Under the pieces are notes generated by a model. That model saw only the letters and a list, made by a program, of their open reading frames with translations. It searched no databases and was not told the DNA's origin. The position numbers and the translations under genes were made by a program. From Microcoleus sp. FACHB-831 (GTDB taxonomy: Bacteria > Cyanobacteriota > Cyanobacteriia > Cyanobacteriales > FACHB-T130): DNA of 64,000 bases. Position 1 is the first letter of the stretch. Every line of letters begins with the position of its first letter. Shown one piece after another: positions 17,417 through 24,038 of the stretch. The stretch spans positions 1 through 64,000 of the forward strand of contig NZ_JACJON010000018.1 in assembly GCF_014695585.1 (NCBI RefSeq), written 5' to 3'.

Positions 17417-18968
17417 CCATCAAACATCTGCTTATTCCCCAGACATTCTTCTTGTTGATGATACTCCAGACAACCTGCGAGTTCTATCCACCATGCTCGG
17501 TGAAAGCGGGTATCGAGTCAGGAAAGTAATTAACGGAAAGCTAGCTTTGAAGGTAGTTGAAGCCGCTCCTCCCGATTTAATTTTACTCGATATTTTAATG
17601 CCAGATATGGATGGCTATCAAGTCTGCTCGTTACTAAAAGCTAATCCCCAGACATCGGATGTTCCAGTAATTTTTATTAGCGCTCTCGACGACATATTTG
17701 ATAAGGTAAAAGGTTTTGAAGTCGGTGCTGTAGATTACATTAGCAAACCCTTCCAAGAAGCAGAAGTTTTAGCGAGGGTAAAAAACCAACTAACCATCCG
17801 ACACCTATATAATCAGCTTGCCACACAAAATGCAGTTTTGCAACAACAAATCCAAGAACGTCAGCGAGCTGAGGCTGAAACTAATCTTCTCTTACAAATA
17901 ACGCAAGCAATTAGTAAATCTTCCGACTTGGACTCAGCCTTAGAAGTTACCCTCCAGCAAGTATGTGAAACTATTAGTTGGAATTTTGGAGAAGCCTGGA
18001 TTCCTAATGATGATGGATTTTTAGAATGCAGTTGCGGGTGGTATGCCACAACTGAAAGTCTCCAGGAATTTCGATATTATAGCGAAAAGTTGACATTTAC
18101 TCCCCATACGGGGCTACCAGGGCGAGTTTGGATGTCGCAGAAACCTGAGTGGATAGAAAATGTTTCGCTTGAGCAAAACCAACTTTTTTTACGTTCTGAT
18201 ATTGCCTTAGAAGCAGGACTCAAAACTGCTTTAGGCGTTCCCCTAGTTCTCGATGACCAAGTGCTGGCTGTTTTAGTTTTCTTTAAAACAGAACAACGAA
18301 AACCAGAAGAAAGATTAATTGAGCTAGTCAATGCTGTTGCTACTCAATTAGGTTCGCTCATCCAGCGCAAAAAAGCAGAAGCCGCTCTTGTTAAAGCCAA
18401 CATTGAGCTAGAGCGTCTCGCCACCTTAGATGAATTGACCGGAGTCCCCAATCGCCGTCACTTTAATGAGTATTTAAATAAAGAATGGCGGCGACTGGCA
18501 CGAGAGCAATTACCCTTATCGATGATTTTATGCGATATTGATTATTTCAAGAGCTATAACGACACTTATGGTCATTTAGCGGGAGATTTTTGTTTGCAGC
18601 AAGTAGCTAAAGCAATTAGAAGGGCTGTTAAGCGTCCGGCAGATTTAGTGGCTCGTTATGGAGGGGAAGAATTTGCTGTCGTTCTGCCTAATACTCATAC
18701 TGAAGGAGCTTTACAAGTAGCGGAAGCTATCCGGGATGGGGTGCAAAGTCTTAAAATTGCTCGCCTTCACTCTAGTGTTAGTGAATATGTTACTTTAAGT
18801 TCGGGTGTTGCTAGCTTGGTTCCCCAACATAAACTTGACCCTTCAGCTTTAATTGCTCTGGCTGACAAGGCACTATATGAAGCTAAAGACAAGGGGAGAA
18901 ATCGCTGTATTATGAAAAGTTTTGATTCCCTATCCTCGCATTTGCAAGACAAGGCGCTTTCCGGCTAA
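17409..18968 (+). CDS. REC-GAF-GGDEF diguanylate cyclase response regulator
   Basis: This 519-aa output protein makes c-di-GMP. An N-terminal receiver (about 13-130) has the phosphoacceptor in LLDILMPDMDG and the Lys in ISKPF. After a coiled coil comes a GAF domain (about 160-315), then a GGDEF domain (about 345-505) with an intact GGEEF active site at residues 418-422. RPAD five residues upstream is the inhibitory I-site (RxxD), so product feedback is expected. Its start lies inside the stop region of the CHASE2 hybrid kinase, which probably phosphorylates it. Confidence 0.93.
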   Translation: MSSHQTSAYSPDILLVDDTPDNLRVLSTMLGESGYRVRKVINGKLALKVVEAAPPDLILLDILMPDMDGYQVCSLLKANPQTSDVPVIFISALDDIFDKVKGFEVGAVDYISKPFQEAEVLARVKNQLTIRHLYNQLATQNAVLQQQIQERQRAEAETNLLLQITQAISKSSDLDSALEVTLQQVCETISWNFGEAWIPNDDGFLECSCGWYATTESLQEFRYYSEKLTFTPHTGLPGRVWMSQKPEWIENVSLEQNQLFLRSDIALEAGLKTALGVPLVLDDQVLAVLVFFKTEQRKPEERLIELVNAVATQLGSLIQRKKAEAALVKANIELERLATLDELTGVPNRRHFNEYLNKEWRRLAREQLPLSMILCDIDYFKSYNDTYGHLAGDFCLQQVAKAIRRAVKRPADLVARYGGEEFAVVLPNTHTEGALQVAEAIRDGVQSLKIARLHSSVSEYVTLSSGVASLVPQHKLDPSALIALADKALYEAKDKGRNRCIMKSFDSLSSHLQDKALSG

Positions 18969-19150
18969 AGCAAAGCAGTTTGAGCGGTCAAAACTCCTTT
19001 AATTACTAAAATTATTGAATAATAAACTTGGTAGTTGATGTATTTAAAAAATATTATAGCGATTCTCAATTCTGTAGGGGCGGGAAGTTTTATCGCCCTA
19101 ACGCTTAAGCGTATGAAGGCGATTTAAAATATGTAAAATGTCAGAGGTTC

Positions 19151-19183
19151 AGATACCCGACTTCTTAAAGAAGTCGGGTATCT
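19151..19183. repeat. Dispersed palindrome, copy 1
   Basis: This is a perfect inverted repeat with 16-bp arms (AGATACCCGACTTCTT) and a one-base loop, followed by CGCCTTCA. A second copy with the same flank lies in the opposite orientation at 35840-35872. It has no downstream T-run and therefore looks like a dispersed repeat more than a terminator. Confidence 0.85.
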
Positions 19184-19245
19184 CGCCTTCACGAATTATT
19201 TAAGACTGTTATATGTTGAAAACAAATTGTCTAATGGAATAGCAT

Positions 19246-19347
19246 GGCGATCGCTACCTGAGTGATGCAACTATAGCTGCCACCTGGAAAAACCTGTTAA
19301 CATCGGTTGGACTAGAAGCGATCGCAACCCAGCCACTATTACCCTAG
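19246..19347 (+). pseudogene. DUF928 C-terminal remnant
   Basis: One frame reads GDRYLSDATIAATWKNLL then TSVGLEAIATQPLLP and a TAG at 19345. This aligns residue for residue with the end of the intact DUF928 protein upstream (NATLASTWQELLKSAGLEAIATKPFL). No start or earlier domain is present. It sits directly upstream of the second CHASE2 gene, as the intact DUF928 gene precedes the first. This indicates duplication of a DUF928-CHASE2 module followed by loss of one DUF928. Confidence 0.88.
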
Positions 19348-19461
19348 CGCTAAGTACCATTAAAAATTATATCGGGGTGCCAGTGTCCGGTAGCTGATAG
19401 CTAACCGCTTGTAAGAATAAGCGTTAGCGCTCGACGGTTGATTTCTAGTTGCCAAGGATAT

Positions 19462-22449
19462 ATGTGGCGAAAGCTCAGGCGGCGAATTTTAGAATGGCGA
19501 GGGGTACTAATTACCGCCCCAAGTGTAGCAGGATTAGCTATTGGAGCTACTTCCCTTGGATTGCTTCAGGTTCTAGAATGGCCAGTCCACGACCAATTTT
19601 TTCGGCTGCGTCCCGAAGAGCCACCTGACCCGCGTATTGTTATTGTCACTATTGGAGAATCAGATCTTGCGAACATTAAGCAAGGGCAAGTTTCTGATGC
19701 TGTTTTGGCTAAATTGCTCCAGAAAATTAAAGTACAGCAGCCTGTAGCAATCGGTCTAGATCTTTATCGAAATCTACCCGTCGAACCCGGCTATCAGACA
19801 TTAGTGGAGGTGTTTAAGTCCACCCCCAACTTGATTGGCATTGAAAAAGTAGGTGGAGAGATGGTTGCACCACCCCCCACCTTAAATCAGCTCGGCCAAG
19901 TTGCGGCGGCAGACTTGGTGCTAGATCCCGATGGCAAGGTGCGTAGAGGTTTGTTGACGATTAAAAATGACAAGCGCCAGACCAGAGAAAGCTTAGGAGC
20001 GAAGCTGGCGTTGATGTATCTGGAAAGTAAAGGCGTTACCCTCGAGGTGAGCGATGCCGCCAAGAAGCATTATCGCTTGGGTCGAGCTGTAATCAAGCCG
20101 TTTACGGGGAATGAAGCAGGTTATGTCCGTGCTAATACGGGTGGATACCAGATTTTGTTGGACTATCGCGGGACGCAAAAAAACTTCCATACTGTATCAA
20201 TGACAGAAGTTCTAGAGAACCGCATCGATCCGAACTTGATAGGCGATGCCTCCGGCTCTGCTTTCGCAGGACGCATCGTCTTGATCGGTGCTATTGGGCA
20301 GAGTTCTAACGACTTGTTTTTTACTCCCTACAGTAGCAGCATTACCAGTCCCAAACGAATGCCTGGTGTAGTCATTCATGCAAATTTAGCCAGCCAGATT
20401 TTAAGTGCTGCTCTAGAGGGGCAACCTTTAATTAAGAGTTTGCCTAAACCAATTGAATGGCTGTGGATTTTCAGCTGGTCGTTTGCAGGTGCCTCAGTGC
20501 GTTGGATGTTGCTACGGGCACTGTTGAAAAAGAGCCTGCTTCCCAGTTGGGCAATCCATAGCATTTGCATTGTCTTAGCAGGAGGCGCTATTTTTACTTG
20601 CAGCTATTTAGCCTTTTTGGGAGGTTGGTGGATACCTGTAGTTTCCCCATCGCTGGCTTTGATTGGGTCTATAGTTGCGATCGCAGGTTATCATCGCGCC
20701 CAATTGCAGCAGGAAAATACCGATCTGGAAATCGTCCTGGAGGCTACTAACGAACACTACGATGCCTTGACGATGGAGTTGCAAATCCAGGCAGAGGAAG
20801 CGGTTAAAGCAAGTGAGAGGAAGCTGGCTCAATTCTTAGATGCTGCGTCGTTGGCAGTAGTAGCCATTGATGGGACGGGCAAACCCTACTTTTTTAATCA
20901 GAGGTCAAAAGAGTTACTGGGTAAAGGAGTCGTGCCGTCAGCTACCATCGAGCAATTGGCAGAAGTTTACCAATTCTATATCGCGGGTAGCGATCGCTTT
21001 TACCCTGTAGAACAGATGCCTATCGTGCGTGCGTTGAAGGGGGAGCGCACTTCTGTGGATGATATGGAGATCCGCCGAGGGGGCAAGATTATCCCCATAG
21101 AAGTTTGGGGAACCCCCATTTACGATGAGTCTGGGCAAATTACTTACGCGATCGCGGCTTTTCAAGACATTACCGAACGCAAACAGGCTCAACAGGCACT
21201 AATACAAGCTGAAGAGAAGTATCGCAGTATCTTTGAAAATGCCCTTGAAGGCATATTTCAGACCACGCCCGACGGAGGTTATTTGAGCGCCAATCCAGCA
21301 TTGGCACAGATTTACGGCTACGATTCAGCCGAAGAGTTGATGGCAACTCTCACTAACATTCAGCATCAACTTTACGTCGATCTGCAACGCCGCAGCGAGT
21401 TCCTGTCATTAATGGAGCAGTATGGTGCTATATCTGGGTTTGAATCTCAGGTCTATCGCAAAGATCGCAGCATTATCTGGATTAGCGAGAATGCCCGTAC
21501 TGTCTGCGATGATAATGGCGTACTGCTCTACTATCAAGGCTTCGTTGAGAACATCACCGAACGCAAACTGGCAGAAGAAGAAAGGCAAAAATTTACCAAT
21601 CAGCTCTATCAAATCAATAAGGCAAACGAACGTTTTGTGCCGCGTAAATTTCTCCAGTTGTTAGAGAAAGAAAGCATTCTTGATGTCCAATTAGGCGACC
21701 ACGTACAGCTAGATATGTCGATTCTCTTTACGGATATTCGCGATTTCACGACGCTATCGGAAAAAATGACTCCAGAAGAGAATTTCAAATTCATAAATGC
21801 TTACCTCAGTCACATGGAGCCTGTTATTCGTGAAAATAATGGCTTTATTGATAAATATATTGGCGATGCAATTATGGCGCTGTTTGGCGGCAGTGCTGAT
21901 GATGCAGTTAAAGCCGGAATAGATATTTTGCACCGACTTGCCGAATACAATACAACAAGAAATACACCAGAAAGTCCACCGATTCAGATCGGCATCGGCA
22001 TCAACACGGGTTCTTTGATGTTGGGAACTGTAGGGGGGCGCAACCGCATGGATGGTACGGTGATTAGCGATGCTGTTAATTTAGCTTCTCGCCTAGAAGG
22101 GCTGACGAAATATTACGGGGTGTCGTTGTTAATTTCTCATAATACTTTTAGCTGTTTGCAGCGTTGCGACGAGTATGGGTTGCGCCTCATCGATCGCGTC
22201 AAAGTTAAGGGGAAATCAGAAATGGTGTCAGTATTTGAGATATTTGATGCCGATCCACCAGAAGTTCGAGAGAGTAAATTAGCTACAAAAGCAACTTTCG
22301 AGCAGGCTGTGTTTCATTACTATATGCATTCTTTCACAGAAGCAGCACAACTGTTTCAACGGTGTTTGGAGATTACCCCTTGGGATAAAGTTGCTCAAAT
22401 TTATCTGGAACGCTGTCAGCAGCAGGCGATCGCAGCGATGTCTCTTTAA
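19462..22449 (+). CDS. CHASE2-PAS-PAS class III adenylate cyclase
   Basis: The protein has 995 aa from ATG 19462, chosen because MWRKLRRRILEWRG aligns with the start of the CHASE2 kinase; a TTG lies 24 bases upstream. An N-terminal TM helix, a CHASE2 domain and TM helices (to about 415) are clearly paralogous to the kinase. Two PAS domains follow (about 460-715), then a class III nucleotide cyclase (about 745-925). Metal-binding Asp residues lie in LFTDIRDF (about 755) and DKYIGDAIM, and the transition-state region reads DAVNLASRLE. A TPR-like tail ends it. The predicted product is cAMP, made in the cytoplasm in response to an extracytoplasmic cue. A small repeat at 20242-20278 adds about 8-9 residues to CHASE2. 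Confidence 0.92.
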   Translation: MWRKLRRRILEWRGVLITAPSVAGLAIGATSLGLLQVLEWPVHDQFFRLRPEEPPDPRIVIVTIGESDLANIKQGQVSDAVLAKLLQKIKVQQPVAIGLDLYRNLPVEPGYQTLVEVFKSTPNLIGIEKVGGEMVAPPPTLNQLGQVAAADLVLDPDGKVRRGLLTIKNDKRQTRESLGAKLALMYLESKGVTLEVSDAAKKHYRLGRAVIKPFTGNEAGYVRANTGGYQILLDYRGTQKNFHTVSMTEVLENRIDPNLIGDASGSAFAGRIVLIGAIGQSSNDLFFTPYSSSITSPKRMPGVVIHANLASQILSAALEGQPLIKSLPKPIEWLWIFSWSFAGASVRWMLLRALLKKSLLPSWAIHSICIVLAGGAIFTCSYLAFLGGWWIPVVSPSLALIGSIVAIAGYHRAQLQQENTDLEIVLEATNEHYDALTMELQIQAEEAVKASERKLAQFLDAASLAVVAIDGTGKPYFFNQRSKELLGKGVVPSATIEQLAEVYQFYIAGSDRFYPVEQMPIVRALKGERTSVDDMEIRRGGKIIPIEVWGTPIYDESGQITYAIAAFQDITERKQAQQALIQAEEKYRSIFENALEGIFQTTPDGGYLSANPALAQIYGYDSAEELMATLTNIQHQLYVDLQRRSEFLSLMEQYGAISGFESQVYRKDRSIIWISENARTVCDDNGVLLYYQGFVENITERKLAEEERQKFTNQLYQINKANERFVPRKFLQLLEKESILDVQLGDHVQLDMSILFTDIRDFTTLSEKMTPEENFKFINAYLSHMEPVIRENNGFIDKYIGDAIMALFGGSADDAVKAGIDILHRLAEYNTTRNTPESPPIQIGIGINTGSLMLGTVGGRNRMDGTVISDAVNLASRLEGLTKYYGVSLLISHNTFSCLQRCDEYGLRLIDRVKVKGKSEMVSVFEIFDADPPEVRESKLATKATFEQAVFHYYMHSFTEAAQLFQRCLEITPWDKVAQIYLERCQQQAIAAMSL
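20242..20278. repeat. Small dispersed repeat inserted in frame in CHASE2
   Basis: This palindromic GGCGATGCCTCCGG...GACGCATCG stretch encodes GDASGSAFAG. The paralogous kinase lacks these residues at the same place (NLLRERIV versus NLIGDASGSAFAGRIV). The extra 24-27 nt match the size and style of very small cyanobacterial mobile repeats. Confidence 0.75.
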
Positions 22450-22486
22450 ATTAAGCGAGGATCGTGGTAATTTTTAGGTGTTTGAG

Positions 22487-22535
22487 CTGCTCATTCGTAC
22501 AGAAGTGGTAACAGGTTTAAATCCTGTATCGCCCA
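22487..22535 (+). other. tRNA-like 3' half (remnant)
   Basis: A T-arm is visible: ACAGG stem, 7-nt loop TTTAAAT, CCTGT stem (22511-22527). A 7-nt acceptor-like ATCGCCC and discriminator A follow (22528-22535), as in tRNAs beginning GGGCGAT. Just upstream, CATTCGTACAG resembles a decayed anticodon arm, perhaps CGT. No matching 5' acceptor or D-arm is present, so this is at most a fragment. Confidence 0.45.
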
Positions 22536-22552
22536 TTCGTTCGGCTTGTGGT

Positions 22553-22632
22553 TTAACAGATTATTTATCGTCGTTAACACATTGTTATCGAGCTGACAAA
22601 ATAAGTGAGGTTTGACAGATTATTTGTTATTG
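22553..22632 (+). repeat. Four tandem degenerate repeats, TnsB/TniA-binding-site-like
   Basis: Four consecutive 18-22 nt units start at 22553 (TTAACAGATTATTTATCGTC), 22574 (TTAACACATTGTTATCGAG), 22593 (CTGACAAAATAAGTGAGG) and 22611 (TTTGACAGATTATTTGTTAT). The shared core TRACANATTATTTGTCGTC is the style of transposase-binding repeats at ends of cyanobacterial Tn7/Tn5053-like elements, including CRISPR-associated transposons. No transposase is near, so this would be a solo end or scar. Confidence 0.55.
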
Positions 22633-22809
22633 ATGGACTTGTGGCAAAGGTTTAAAAATTAGTGTTTGTTAGCGAATAAGTTGGTAGCGCGGAGTTTTGT
22701 AATAAAATACTTAAAGTACTTTTCTTACTGGAAAATTATTAACTAAAATTAGTATATATTTTTGGTTATTTAAAATTGCAAATAATTAATAACTCAGCGC
22801 CTATAGACG

Positions 22810-22875
22810 GTTTACCAGTGGAATCGGGTGAATGAGCTGGGTTTTGCCAACTTTGCCTTTAATGCAGAAAGCTAA
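22810..22875 (+). pseudogene. C-terminal remnant of a second TRAP (DctP-like) binding protein
   Basis: The frame reads VYQWNRVNELGFANFAFNAE S and TAA (22873). It matches the C-terminus of the intact downstream gene (VYSWNRINELSFASFAFIQEK). A TAG precedes it and nothing earlier survives. It ends 12 bases before the intact gene's ATG, so a tandem paralogue has been deleted down to its last 21 codons. Confidence 0.85.
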
Positions 22876-22887
22876 ACGAGGTTATTT

Positions 22888-24003
22888 ATGAAACGTCGGA
22901 ATTTGCTTAATTATGCGGCGATCGCAACAACTAGCGCAGCAGCACTAGCAGCTTGCAGCAAAACTGCCCCTAACACTTCATCTCCGATCGCGAGTCCTAG
23001 CCAGCCAATTATTCAATGGCGTATGGCAACGGGTTGGAACAAGTCCCTCAACGTCGTCTTTGGGGCGATCGATCGTTTTTGCCAACGAGTTGGTCATGCT
23101 ACCAATGGGCGGTTCACCATTACGCCCTACGAAGCCGGAGAGATTGCCTCGGCGCTAGAAATTCTCGATGTTGTATCCGCTAAAACCGTTGAGTGTGGCT
23201 TCACGGCTGGTTATCACTACGTCAATAAAAATTTCGCATTTGGGCTTTCGACGGCTGTTCCGTTTGGATTGAATGCCCAACAACAAAATGCTTGGTTGTA
23301 TTACGGTGGTGGGTTAGAAGCGCTCCAAAAAGTTTACGCGCAGTACGGTGTCATCCAATTTCCCGCAGGCAATACAGGCGCACAAATGGGCGGTTGGTTC
23401 ACTCGTAAAGTTAATTCTGTTGCTGACCTAGAAGGTCTAAAGATGCGGATTCCCGGTTTGGGTGGAGAACTTATGAAGCGCCTGGGTGTAGATGTGCAAG
23501 CAATGCAAGGAACGGAAATCTTCAAGGCATTGGAATCTGGAAAAATTCAAGCCGCAGAGTGGGTTGGTCCCTACGAAGATGAAAAACTAGGATTGGATCG
23601 GGTCGCACCCTACTATTACTATCCGGGCTGGTGGGAGCCAGGAACGATGTATGAAATTCAGGTGAATCAAGCGGCTTGGGATAGGCTGCCCAAAGAGTAT
23701 CAAGCAATTTTTCAAAGCGCAGCTGTAGAAGCTAATCTGACTATGCAAGCTCAATATAATGCTGTTAATGGTGAAGCGCTGGAACGATTGGCGCTAAAGG
23801 GAACAAAGTTGCTGCCCTTCAGCGAGGAAATTTTACGATCTGCTCAAAAAGCGGCGTTTGAACTATATGAAGAAACTGCCAGTAAAGATGCAACGTTCAA
23901 AGCCATCTACGAGCATTGGAAAACATTTCGCACCCAAGTATATAGTTGGAATCGCATTAACGAGCTAAGTTTTGCCAGCTTTGCGTTTATCCAAGAAAAA
24001 TAA
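22888..24003 (+). CDS. TRAP-type solute-binding lipoprotein (DctP/TakP family)
   Basis: This 371-aa periplasmic binding protein has an RR-containing signal (KRRNLLNYAAIATTS) and the lipobox LAAC (Cys near residue 22), so it is probably a lipoprotein and possibly Tat-exported. The DctP fold is supported by KMRIPGLGGELMKRLGVDVQ, the usual substrate-contacting Arg region, and by ESGKIQAAEWVGPYED. Substrates of this subgroup are organic or keto acids; the exact one is unknown. No DctQ or DctM permease gene follows. Instead a histidine kinase lies 35 bp downstream on the same strand, so a sensory role for the binding protein is possible. Confidence 0.85.
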   Translation: MKRRNLLNYAAIATTSAAALAACSKTAPNTSSPIASPSQPIIQWRMATGWNKSLNVVFGAIDRFCQRVGHATNGRFTITPYEAGEIASALEILDVVSAKTVECGFTAGYHYVNKNFAFGLSTAVPFGLNAQQQNAWLYYGGGLEALQKVYAQYGVIQFPAGNTGAQMGGWFTRKVNSVADLEGLKMRIPGLGGELMKRLGVDVQAMQGTEIFKALESGKIQAAEWVGPYEDEKLGLDRVAPYYYYPGWWEPGTMYEIQVNQAAWDRLPKEYQAIFQSAAVEANLTMQAQYNAVNGEALERLALKGTKLLPFSEEILRSAQKAAFELYEETASKDATFKAIYEHWKTFRTQVYSWNRINELSFASFAFIQEK

Positions 24004-24038
24004 GATTGGGTTTAACTTTTTATTAGTGAAATTTTTAT

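Larger units (their letters stand above)
18969..19461. other. Relic-containing spacer between the two CHASE2 units
   Basis: This 493-bp gap holds the long palindrome at 19151-19183 and the DUF928 tail at 19246-19347, annotated separately. The remainder (18969-19140 and 19350-19461) has no recognisable gene. The downstream cyclase may be transcribed from a promoter in 19350-19461. Confidence 0.5.

Noticed and set aside
22487-22535. Calling an intact tRNA gene
   Set aside because: Only a T-arm and acceptor-like 3' end are convincing; no paired 5' acceptor, no D-arm and no clean anticodon stem were found.
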